This document shows, in pieces, positions 5,457-11,364 of a stretch of DNA of 11,505 bases (the stretch's first letter is position 1; each line of letters begins with the position of its first letter). The notes below the pieces were generated by a model that was not told the origin of the DNA, made no database searches, and saw nothing but the letters and a program-made list of their open reading frames with translations. Origin of the DNA: an uncultured bacterium (lineage in GTDB: Bacteria > Bacteroidota > Bacteroidia > Chitinophagales > CAIODY01). The position numbers were made by a program, and so were the translations under genes. The stretch covers positions 1 through 11,505 of the forward strand of contig CAIQHW010000069.1 of assembly GCA_903871715.1 (NCBI GenBank), written 5' to 3'.

Positions 5457-6269
5457 TTAGGCTTTAGAAATGAAAGATGAAAAACTTTTGTCTTTAATCT
5501 TATCACTGCCGTTGATGGCTAACACACCACGTAAAATAATAGTGGCATAATTTACAAAATTTCCAGCCGCAGCACAATTGATTGCCGTAGGCAAATTCAA
5601 TGTGATGTTTTGGTTGTTTTGTCCATTAAATGCAAACGCCTGGTGTAATGGTGCGAAACCATATTCGCTGCCATCCCATTGGCTACGTTGGTAAGCTCCA
5701 GCCGTTCCAACTGCTGCTGCTTGTTGCGATGCTTGCAAGCCTTGTTGCGCCATGCCAACTCTCCTGTTTTGCATTAAGTCATAACCTTGCACCACAATTT
5801 GGTTGCCGATGATGATTTGCAAAGTAGAATTATAGATGGCTTCTAAATTCGTGCTTTCGCTACCTGGGAAAATTACGTTGTCTGGAAACGTGTACAACTG
5901 ACACACAGCGTCTTCCGCTTGGGTCGGTGCTGATGGTGTTGCTGCTGCAATTCTTTTCAAGAAAAATCCATAAGAGGTAGCAATAAAGCTATCCGCTTGT
6001 CTAACTCTCGTTTCTGTTACGTTAGCACCAGGCGTTGAATTAGCTTGATTAATTTGAAAAGTGTATTGTCCGTTGGTTCCTAAAAGCACATCGAGCCGCA
6101 AAAAGCCTTGCGCTGCTCTAATGCCAGTGGCGTTAAATACTTCTTCAATGATTTGCGCTGTGCGGTTCATTGATTTCGGGAAAACGTGTTGGGCTGCTCC
6201 GTGGTGGGCTGCTCTTTGATGGGCCGCTGCTTGTCTAAGCAAACCGCCTTCTGATGTGTTAAATTTCAT
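5457..6269 (-). CDS. Probable major capsid protein, 270 aa
   Basis: Evidence is contextual. The gene sits mid-way in the late operon, is followed by a strong hairpin as highly expressed capsid genes often are, and has capsid-like composition (rich in Ala, Gln, Asn, Gly; one clear Ile/Val-rich strand after another). Residues 8-30 are an Ala/His/Gln-rich arm (QRAAHHGAAQHVF). Strands are evident at 56-73 (FLRLDVLLGTNGQYTFQI), 97-105, 124-134, 149-164 (TLQIIIGNQIVVQGYD), 220-227 (QNITLNLP) and 241-252 (YATIILRGVLAI). An Ala/Gln-rich linker (172-190) divides the chain. Length is similar to the PM2 major capsid protein, which has a double jelly roll; whether this chain folds as one or two jelly rolls I cannot tell. 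ATG at 6269 is chosen; Met 34 is an alternative. Confidence 0.72.
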   Translation of the reverse strand: MKFNTSEGGLLRQAAAHQRAAHHGAAQHVFPKSMNRTAQIIEEVFNATGIRAAQGFLRLDVLLGTNGQYTFQINQANSTPGANVTETRVRQADSFIATSYGFFLKRIAAATPSAPTQAEDAVCQLYTFPDNVIFPGSESTNLEAIYNSTLQIIIGNQIVVQGYDLMQNRRVGMAQQGLQASQQAAAVGTAGAYQRSQWDGSEYGFAPLHQAFAFNGQNNQNITLNLPTAINCAAAGNFVNYATIILRGVLAINGSDKIKDKSFSSFISKA

Positions 6270-6307
6270 GTTGTTATGTTTTTAGTGATTAATAAATCCA
6301 AAATTGT

Positions 6308-6793
6308 TTATTCAAACTCGTTTCCCTCCATCACTTGGTCATGGATAACAATCGTTGCTGGCATTTCTTCACCGCCACCAATCATCATAGGTTCGGTTAT
6401 TTTGCCAATCATTAAATTTTCCATCATTCCATCCAAATCGCCAATCATTAAATCACCAATGCCAGGAATAGCATGTTTAGCAAGTTGCACACTGCTAAAT
6501 GTTGCGACACCTAAAGCTACTGCTTTAATGTGTGGGTTTTTCATGGTTAAAGCTAAAGTAACGCCAGCACCCATTAATAACAATGGTTTCATGCTTGGTT
6601 TATCTGCCATAAAATTAGCCAGTGGGCTTTTATCGCCTAATAAAAAACTGGCGGCAATGGCTCCTGCTGCTCCTTCGCCTACTTGAATTAATGTAGGCAT
6701 TAGTGTATTCATACTAATTCCATTCATACCAGAATGGTGTCTTCTTCGTCTGTGTGTGCGGTGGTGTGCGCTTTTGTGCTTACGTTTTGCCAT
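6308..6793 (-). CDS. Arg/His-rich multi-span membrane protein, 161 aa, probable virion component
   Basis: The first 22 residues are almost all basic (KRKHKSAHHRTHRRRRHH), typical of a nucleic-acid-binding tail. Three hydrophobic stretches follow, at about 36-53 (GEGAAGAIAASFLLGD), 68-85 (KPLLLMGAGVTLALTMK) and 89-107 (IKAVALGVATFSSVQLAKH), and then a methionine-rich acidic tail. A basic arm on a membrane protein suggests it tethers the genome to the inside of an internal virion membrane; this is inference. No family is recognised. It is directly upstream of the probable capsid gene (38-base gap) and starts with ATG at 6793 after an A-rich leader (repeated AAAC). Confidence 0.78.
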   Translation of the reverse strand: MAKRKHKSAHHRTHRRRRHHSGMNGISMNTLMPTLIQVGEGAAGAIAASFLLGDKSPLANFMADKPSMKPLLLMGAGVTLALTMKNPHIKAVALGVATFSSVQLAKHAIPGIGDLMIGDLDGMMENLMIGKITEPMMIGGGEEMPATIVIHDQVMEGNEFE

Positions 6794-6821
6794 GTTTTGT
6801 TTTGTTTGTTTGTTAAAATTT

Positions 6822-8204
6822 TTATTTTTTCTTTTTTAATAAAAAAAACAATGTGCCAGCAATTCCAAAACCAACCAATGGAGAAATACCACTTTCTTTT
6901 GCTGCTGGTGTCGTGTTGTGCAAATCTGTTGCACCTGATTGGTCTTGTGGATTAAATAACTGTGCAATTTCTTTTATCACTGGTTTGCCATCTTCTAAAA
7001 TTGTTTTAAACAAAGATAATGGTTCTCTGGTATTTCTTGGAACTTCATCCCCAAATCCAGCATCTTCGTTTGGTGAGTTTGGGTCTGGTTCTCCTGCATC
7101 ATCAACTGATTGACCTGCTGGAATTAATTTTGCAATCAAAGCAAGTAACGGTGCTGCGGTTGCTAAAATTGCTGGAATTAATGCTGGTGCAAATCCGATG
7201 GCTTCTTCAGTTCCTTTTATTCTTTTTGGTCTGCCCAAAAAAGGTTTGTGTTTTGCGCCACGCCTGGCTGCATTTACTAATCTATCAAAATTGCCGCCAA
7301 ATCTATCTTCCCACAACTTTTTTAATTCGTCTGTGTTGCCTGTTTGAATTTGTTCGGTTATTCGTGAACCAAAGCCTCTATAATTAATATCTACTAATCC
7401 TAAAAAAGCATTTCGCATAGCGGATACATGTGGCTCTAAATGTTTTCCCATATGCCACGCACCTTTTAAAACTGAATGAACTTTGTCGGTGTATTTTTCC
7501 CACCAGTGGTGTTTGCCAATTCCTGCCATGCTTTGTGCTCTTTTAATTCCTTTTTTATCCAGTCCAATGTTGGATAAAATTTCATTGACGTGCTTGGTAG
7601 CCTCTTTAAAACCTGCACTTCCTTTTGGGCTGGCCTTTAATACTTTTTCCCATGAGTCTAATGAATGATAGGTGTATTCATCAATTGCAATTTTTGGTAC
7701 TTCGGTTGAGTTTGCAGTGCCGCTTAATGTAGATATTTTCATCCAGTGGTCTTTATGGTGTTTAAAATCTTTTTCGTCATTGAATGTGTGCCACACTCCA
7801 TCAATAATAATGGTGTTGCCTTGTTCATCTTTAGCAATGGCATAAACGTGTGTAGGCGTTGGATCATTGCGATAACTCGAATATCTAAAACCTGTTTCGG
7901 TGTAGTGTGCTAAAATTGACGCTGCAAATAAAGCAAAACTTTTGCAATCTCCAATTTTATCTGATAATAATCTTGCTGGCAATCTAATTTTTTGATGCTC
8001 GCTGCCATCCGCTTGGTAGTGCATATTTTCTTTTAAAAAATTCCAAACATTTTCTGCTACTTCTTCAATCGTTGGTGCATCAAACCTTTTTGCAAAATCT
8101 TTTGTTTGTCGAAATGCAGCAGGAAAATTTTTTTCCAGTGTGCGAATTATATCGCCATTGGTGGCATCCACTTTTTCAATTGTATTTTTAAAATTAGCCT
8201 CCAA
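6822..8204 (-). CDS. Membrane-anchored transglutaminase-like cysteine protein, 460 aa, TTG start
   Basis: Residues about 45-140 form a transglutaminase-like domain with the full triad visible: Cys 87 (KIGDCKSFALF), His 119 (PTHVYAIA) and Asp 135 (IIIDGVWH). The fold covers peptidases, peptide-processing enzymes and cross-linking enzymes; the substrate is unknown. A middle region (about 220-330) holds conserved-looking segments (MRNAFLGLVDINYRGFG, LWEDRFGGNFDRLVNAARRG). A hydrophobic Ala/Leu-rich segment lies at 337-362 and an acidic Pro/Asp linker at 366-392. A last span at 441-456 (SPLVGFGIAGTLFFLL) ends in KKKK. No ATG exists before residue 61. TTG at 8204 is chosen because the leader TTTAAAACAAAA (8213-8224) lies just upstream and overlaps the previous gene by only 11 bases; GTG at codon 12 is possible. 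It may act on the cell envelope at entry or mature virion proteins. Confidence 0.88.
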   Translation of the reverse strand: MEANFKNTIEKVDATNGDIIRTLEKNFPAAFRQTKDFAKRFDAPTIEEVAENVWNFLKENMHYQADGSEHQKIRLPARLLSDKIGDCKSFALFAASILAHYTETGFRYSSYRNDPTPTHVYAIAKDEQGNTIIIDGVWHTFNDEKDFKHHKDHWMKISTLSGTANSTEVPKIAIDEYTYHSLDSWEKVLKASPKGSAGFKEATKHVNEILSNIGLDKKGIKRAQSMAGIGKHHWWEKYTDKVHSVLKGAWHMGKHLEPHVSAMRNAFLGLVDINYRGFGSRITEQIQTGNTDELKKLWEDRFGGNFDRLVNAARRGAKHKPFLGRPKRIKGTEEAIGFAPALIPAILATAAPLLALIAKLIPAGQSVDDAGEPDPNSPNEDAGFGDEVPRNTREPLSLFKTILEDGKPVIKEIAQLFNPQDQSGATDLHNTTPAAKESGISPLVGFGIAGTLFFLLKKKK

Positions 8205-8676
8205 TGTTTAAATTTTGTTTTAAAGGAATAGTGCCTAATTCTGTTGAAATCGTACCATCAAAAACCAATTGAAATTTTGCATTACCTTGCACAATTTGCG
8301 CCAGTGCGCTTTTAATGGTTTGCGGCAAACTATCGGTTTGCACTTCGATATTTAAAATTGAAACAGTAGTTTGTTTTGGTGCAATATTAATACCACTGTT
8401 TTGCTCCACTCGTGCAATTTTTACACCATTATATTTTACATCAAAATTAATTGCTTGAATAAAAATAGTAGTGGCATGATTATTTGTAAGCACTAAATTA
8501 ATGGTGAAAAATAAATCTTGCAAACCACTTTCCATGCTTTGCGCCAGGCTGAATTTTAAACCTGTAAATTTATATTGTAAGTCTTTGAAAGTATTGAAAA
8601 CATTGGCATAAACATTTAAGCCAATAAATATAAGCGTCATAATAATAGCAGGAACAAATGTTTTTTCTTTACTCAT
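8194..8676 (-). CDS. Membrane-anchored LEA14/WHy-like domain protein, 160 aa
   Basis: After a short basic start (MSKEK) there is one membrane span at about residues 5-24 (FVPAIIMTLIFIGLNVYANV). It is followed by a beta-sandwich domain that resembles the LEA_2 (LEA14, water stress/hypersensitive response) family: LFFTINLVLTNNHATTIFIQ, NGVKIARVEQN, INIAPKQTTVSILNIEVQ and a final FQLVFDGTISTELGTIPL. These domains are known as extracytoplasmic or structural modules without catalytic residues. ATG at 8676 overlaps the previous stop by eight bases (ATGAGTAA); an ATG at 8682 is also possible. Beside the transglutaminase-like protein it probably forms part of the virion membrane or vertex. Confidence 0.82.
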   Translation of the reverse strand: MSKEKTFVPAIIMTLIFIGLNVYANVFNTFKDLQYKFTGLKFSLAQSMESGLQDLFFTINLVLTNNHATTIFIQAINFDVKYNGVKIARVEQNSGINIAPKQTTVSILNIEVQTDSLPQTIKSALAQIVQGNAKFQLVFDGTISTELGTIPLKQNLNIGG

Positions 8677-8857
8677 TTGCATCAATCACTTTTTTCATTT
8701 CTTTCATTAAGTGCATTAAATCTGCGTCTGGATGGTCGCAAAAAAAATTGTACACTAATTTTAATTCTGCTAAAGTTTTTTGCTCGTTTTTAAATTCAAT
8801 GATGGTGGTTTCATCTTCTTCATTGAATTTATATTTTTCATTTTTTGCTTTTGCCAT
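8669..8857 (-). CDS. Small acidic helical protein, 62 aa
   Basis: Unrecognised. The peptide starts MAKAKNEKYKFNEEDETTII and then is helical (LAELKLVYNFFCDHPDADLMHLMKEMKK), rich in Lys and Glu, with no membrane span. The ATG at 8857 follows the stop of the 49-aa gene by one base (TAAAATG), and its stop overlaps the LEA14-like gene by eight bases. It is therefore firmly embedded in the late operon. A small regulator, chaperone or assembly factor is possible. Confidence 0.72.
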   Translation of the reverse strand: MAKAKNEKYKFNEEDETTIIEFKNEQKTLAELKLVYNFFCDHPDADLMHLMKEMKKVIDANE

Positions 8858-8858
8858 T

Positions 8859-9008
8859 TTAAGAAATTAAAGTGAGTTGAATAATTGTAGCGCCGTTGTT
8901 TTCTCTTTCAAAAATTATTGCTGCATCAATCAAATTTTCGCCAGTAATTTTTGCGCAACAAAATTTATCAATTCCATTGGGTGCGAAAACTACGATAAAG
9001 TTTTTCAT
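8859..9008 (-). CDS. Small hypothetical protein, 49 aa, first gene of the late operon
   Basis: Read directly from the minus strand: ATG at 9008, 49 codons, TAA at 8859-8861, one base before the next ATG (TAAAATG, the same junction as at 4467-4471). The peptide begins MKNFIVVFAPNGIDKFCCAK, continues with a helix (ENLIDAAIIFERE) and ends in a strand (ATIIQLTLIS), a compact beta-beta-alpha-beta pattern. It has two adjacent cysteines and no membrane span. The junction and the normal amino-acid pattern support a real gene; function unknown. Confidence 0.68.
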   Translation of the reverse strand: MKNFIVVFAPNGIDKFCCAKITGENLIDAAIIFERENNGATIIQLTLIS

Positions 9009-9091
9009 TTTCCAAAATTTATTTTAAAAAAAGTAGTATTGTTTTCATTTTTGTAAAATTGATTTTTGCAAGATAGAAAAACTTTTTGACA
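9009..9091 (-). promoter_or_regulatory. Leader of the late operon; promoter expected, none clearly visible
   Basis: This gap separates the early-block terminator from the first late gene and should contain the late promoter. It is very A/T-rich on the minus strand (TACTACTTTTTTTAAAATAA). I find no well-spaced TTTG and TAnnTTTG pair; TATCTTGC (about 9070-9077) is a weak -7 candidate. Late expression may need a phage activator. Confidence 0.35.
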
Positions 9092-9125
9092 AAAAAAAAT
9101 CCGAACAAATGTTCGGATTTTTTTT
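9092..9125. terminator. Bidirectional Rho-independent terminator
   Basis: A near-perfect palindrome: an A run, ATCCGAACA, a two-base loop, TGTTCGGAT and a T run, so a T tract follows the stem on both strands. It starts 13 bases after the stop of the 64-aa gene and separates the early/replication block from the late block. The stem core CCGAACA is shared with the terminator at 1091-1128. Confidence 0.92.
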
Positions 9126-9137
9126 GAAATTTCCCTT

Positions 9138-9332
9138 TTAATCTATTTTGATTATTTGCGCAACACTTAATAAATCGAACGATGCTAAAGTAGCAATAGG
9201 CTTGTTAGTCCATTGCATTGCATCATCTACATCTTTAGTCCAATCTTTTACTGTGTTTGTTAAACTACCTTTACCATTATGATAATCGGTTAAATACTGT
9301 TTACTCTCTAAATGTTGAATTACATAAGTCAT
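9138..9332 (-). CDS. Small hypothetical protein, 64 aa, last gene of the early block
   Basis: No family recognised. The sequence begins MTYVIQHLESKQYLTDY, has a Trp-containing helix (VKDWTKDVDDAMQWTNKP), and ends in a hydrophobic helix-like tail (FDLLSVAQIIKID); it is soluble and mixed alpha/beta. ATG at 9332 is chosen. The repeated leader AAAATCGCTTGCAA lies immediately before it, and an in-frame TTG two codons upstream (9338) could be the start instead, as in the 46-aa gene. A strong terminator follows the stop by 13 bases. Confidence 0.75.
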   Translation of the reverse strand: MTYVIQHLESKQYLTDYHNGKGSLTNTVKDWTKDVDDAMQWTNKPIATLASFDLLSVAQIIKID

Positions 9333-9346
9333 TTGCAAGCGATTTT
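9333..9346 (-). promoter_or_regulatory. Repeated start-site leader, copy C (AAAATCGCTTGCAA)
   Basis: Exact 14-base match to 1218-1231 and 10245-10258. It runs from the stop of the 41-aa frame straight into the ATG of the 64-aa gene, with TTTAACAATT just upstream. It contains no Shine-Dalgarno core. Confidence 0.6.
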
Positions 9347-9470
9347 AATTGTTAAATAATAACTTACCTAAATCAACTATTGTGCCAAAAAAAGCTAACA
9401 AAGTGTTTGAAAAATTTTTTCGTTCCTCAAAAACTTCACAAACACGACTGTTAGCCGTAATTCTAATCAC
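9345..9470 (-). CDS. Possible small membrane-associated protein, 41 aa, GTG start
   Basis: A minus-strand frame from GTG at 9470 to TAA at 9345-9347. Its start overlaps the stop of the 88-aa gene by eight bases (GTGATTAG), a common coupling geometry in this genome, and it fills the otherwise empty gap up to the next gene. The peptide has a charged first half (RITANSRVCEVFEERKNF) and a hydrophobic second half (NTLLAFFGTIVDLGKLLF) that could be an amphipathic or membrane helix. No ATG is available. Alternatively it is a frameshift extension of the 88-aa protein, or chance. Confidence 0.45.
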   Translation of the reverse strand: MIRITANSRVCEVFEERKNFSNTLLAFFGTIVDLGKLLFNN

Positions 9471-9729
9471 GCCACGTAATGTGCATCGCTTCTATTTTAT
9501 CGCCAAGTATCGGACTGCCATAGTTTTCAAACTTCATTTTAATTGAAGGATAAACTTCTAATCCGTTTGGACATTGTGTTTTAAGTGGTAGCTTTCGTTT
9601 ATCTTCTGAAATTCGTAATGCTTCTAAAATGAAGTCATTCAAACTTTTATCTTCGGAAGAAGAACTACGGCTAACAACGTATTGCTGAACATTGCCAGCT
9701 TCGTCTGTAATTTGAACTTTGTATTCCAT
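9463..9729 (-). CDS. Hypothetical protein, 88 aa
   Basis: Starts with ATG at 9729. The chain begins with two strands (MEYKVQITDEAGNVQQYVVS), a serine-rich loop (RSSSSED), a helix (LNDFILEALRISEDKRK), and a beta C-terminal part (GLEVYPSIKMKFENYG, KIEAMHITWRD). It is soluble, has one cysteine and no recognisable motif. It lies in the early block after the initiator, so replication support, DNA binding or host takeover are possible roles. If the preceding gene is extended by the frameshift noted there, the gap to this ATG shrinks to nine bases. Confidence 0.75.
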   Translation of the reverse strand: MEYKVQITDEAGNVQQYVVSRSSSSEDKSLNDFILEALRISEDKRKLPLKTQCPNGLEVYPSIKMKFENYGSPILGDKIEAMHITWRD

Positions 9730-9738
9730 ATCAACTTT

Positions 9739-10244
9739 TTATTTTAAATTAAACATTTGTGCTTCTAAATTGGCAACGTCAGCAATACGCAAAACGTTAG
9801 CTTTTACAAAAATTCTTTGCCATTAAATCCCACAATTTGAATCGCCGTTTTGTCTAAAATTTTTGTTTGAAAAATATCAATCTGAAATTTTGAAGGTGTA
9901 AGATTTTGCAAAATAATTCCGTTTGAAATTTCAAAATAAAATGGGTGCAAAGTTTGTTTTACAAAATTTCGGTTAGGATAAATTCGAGCTTTCAAAATTT
10001 TATCACAACTTTTTTCTAACATCATTTTTAAATCGTTAAATCCCTTTTCTCTATCCAAATCAATTTCTGTTTTGTAGCCTCCCAAAATTTGTGAAATTGT
10101 TGTGGTGGTTTCGATACTCCACCGGGTGTAATTTTTGTGCGGATTGTTTTTGTAAATTATCCAAGCACTCCATAAACTCAATGAAAAAAACGGATAGCCT
10201 TTTGCTTCATCCGCTTTGGTAAAAACTGTTTTTTTGATTGTCAT
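9739..10244 (-). CDS. Hypothetical early protein, 146 aa in frame; C-terminus probably extended by a frameshift
   Basis: From ATG at 10244 the frame stops at TAA 9804-9806 (146 aa). It has aromatic and basic stretches (FFSLSLWSAWIIYKNNPHKN), a Ser/Thr-rich strand (WSIETTTTISQILGGYK), a helix (FNDLKMMLEKSCDKILKA) and a beta C-terminal part. Family unknown. The stop follows a five-T run (minus strand of 9808-9812). One more T, or a -1 slip there, would join a frame reading KANVLRIADVANLEAQMFNLK to TAA at 9739-9741, nine bases before the next gene. That tail looks coding and would fill a 74-base gap, so I give the extended end. Start: the repeated leader AAAATCGCTTGCAA lies directly before ATG; TTG two codons upstream (10250) is an alternative. 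Confidence 0.7.
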
Positions 10245-10258
10245 TTGCAAGCGATTTT
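10245..10258 (-). promoter_or_regulatory. Repeated start-site leader, copy D (AAAATCGCTTGCAA)
   Basis: Exact 14-base match to the copies at 1218-1231 and 9333-9346, abutting the ATG at 10244. The following bases (ATGACAATCAAAAAAA) resemble those after copy B (ACCACAAACAAAAAAA), so the similarity continues into the first codons. Confidence 0.6.
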
Positions 10259-10454
10259 TATCGTGTTTGTTAAATTGTTTTTGGTTTTGAACTGGTTAAT
10301 TTGTCGAATTTTTTTCGTCAATTTTTTAGGCGTTTCCACTTATAAAATATTGATAGGATACTTATAGAATATTCATAGGATACTCTCAACATAATTGATT
10401 AAGCCACTCTGTGGAATACAATTTTTGAAAGCTAAAAAAGTTACAAAAGTTTTT
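10259..10454. other. AT-rich intergenic region after the initiator gene
   Basis: About 200 bases without a convincing gene; the longest minus-strand ATG frame I see is about 24 codons and runs over the repeats. It contains the 22-bp tandem repeat (10339-10382) and a small CCAC-TCT-GTGG dyad (10404-10414). No clear terminator for the initiator gene is visible. It probably carries the promoter of the small early genes and may hold the initiator's binding sites. Confidence 0.5.
10339..10382. repeat. Two-copy 22-bp tandem repeat, iteron-like
   Basis: Units 10339-10360 and 10361-10382 agree at 20 of 22 bases, differing at unit positions 7 and 14; each ends in ATAGGATA. A 22-bp period, about two turns of DNA, next to a winged-helix initiator gene resembles the iterons bound by plasmid initiators. 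Only two units are present, so binding by the initiator is an inference. Confidence 0.65.
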
Positions 10455-11351
10455 TTACATGGTGAAAGAAATGTTTAAGTGCAACTGATCAACAAAACGA
10501 AAGCCACGTTGTTTGGTGTGTCGGTTGTAAATATCGCAGTGTTGCTTGCTCACATTTATCATTCTGTTGCCACAATCACTAAAAATAATTTCGCTTTTTT
10601 CGAGCGTAATAATCTTCAATTTTTGCAGCTTTCTTTTGATATAAGTGGCAGTGCGAAAATCTTTTACAAACCAATCTTGCCGCAAAGTTTGTAGGCTTCT
10701 GTTACAATCTACTCTTAAAGTATGCAGTGCTAAAAAGTGAGCTGTCCCAATGGTGAAACTTTGTTTCTGCCACAGCATGAGCAACTTGGTAAATTCATCA
10801 AAAGAAAGTTTTGCAATTTCGATTTTTGAAATACCGCTTACATCGCTCAATGCGCTATTAAGCCTGTCTTGCAGGCTGGAATTAAAGCCCCTCTTTTTAG
10901 CTACTGCAATTTTTTGTTTGAATTGATTTTCACCAATTTCAAGAGCAAACAATAAGTAGTAAATAGTTTGGTTGTCGGTTACGTTATAATTTAGGGTAAA
11001 ATAGTTTGGTTTAAATTCAATGCCTAATTTTTCGGCTGCCAATTCAAAATTTGCCAGGTGCAAATTGTTTTGCTCGAGCTTCACCAGGTGCAGCTCCATC
11101 AATCGCAAAATGATTTTTGTAAACGTGTTCCTGGTTACTTTAAAATACTTTCTTAAAAATGGTTTTTGGTTGTCAAAATCGTGCAGTGTTCCGCTATCTG
11201 TAAGGCTTTTCAGCAAAAAGAAATAGGAATAATCTTTCAGTAAATTGTGGCGTTCATAGACATTTACTTTCATGCGCCTTTGGACGAGCGCACTCAAAAA
11301 TGCTTTGGGTATTTTGACTTGATATGTTTCGTTTTGTTTCTGCAAGCTCAC
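10455..11351 (-). CDS. Double winged-helix replication initiator-like protein, 298 aa
   Basis: The protein shows two winged-helix segments. The first, at about residues 40-100, has a recognition helix in FKVTRNTFTKIILRLMELHL and a wing in VKLEQNNLHL. The second, at about 208-258, has LRQDWFVKDFRTATYIKRK and LKIITLEKSEIIF. Two winged helices in about 300 residues is the layout of iteron-binding plasmid initiators (Rep_3-like), and an iteron-like repeat lies just downstream. There is no HUH motif of rolling-circle Reps, no helicase Walker motif and no polymerase motif. No early ATG exists: GTG at 11351 gives 298 aa, TTG at 11345 resembles the other GCTTGCA starts, and the first ATG is at codon 27. 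A transcription regulator is the main alternative. Confidence 0.72.
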   Translation of the reverse strand: MSLQKQNETYQVKIPKAFLSALVQRRMKVNVYERHNLLKDYSYFFLLKSLTDSGTLHDFDNQKPFLRKYFKVTRNTFTKIILRLMELHLVKLEQNNLHLANFELAAEKLGIEFKPNYFTLNYNVTDNQTIYYLLFALEIGENQFKQKIAVAKKRGFNSSLQDRLNSALSDVSGISKIEIAKLSFDEFTKLLMLWQKQSFTIGTAHFLALHTLRVDCNRSLQTLRQDWFVKDFRTATYIKRKLQKLKIITLEKSEIIFSDCGNRMINVSKQHCDIYNRHTKQRGFRFVDQLHLNISFTM

Positions 11352-11364
11352 AAATATAACTTCT

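Noticed and set aside
6276..6686. Plus-strand open frame of 136 codons opposite the Arg/His-rich membrane protein.
   Set aside because: It mirrors a well-supported minus-strand gene, has low-complexity composition and no plus-strand neighbours or leader.
7019..7387. Plus-strand open frame of 122 codons within the transglutaminase-like gene.
   Set aside because: Leucine/valine-rich antisense shadow of a gene with visible catalytic motifs.
9004..9060. Short leader peptide before the late operon (ATG at 9048).
   Set aside because: It stops after nine codons with no overlap or special feature.
10455..11351. Rolling-circle (HUH) Rep or helicase identity for the initiator.
   Set aside because: No HUH pair with a tyrosine motif and no Walker motifs were seen; two winged-helix segments explain the sequence better.
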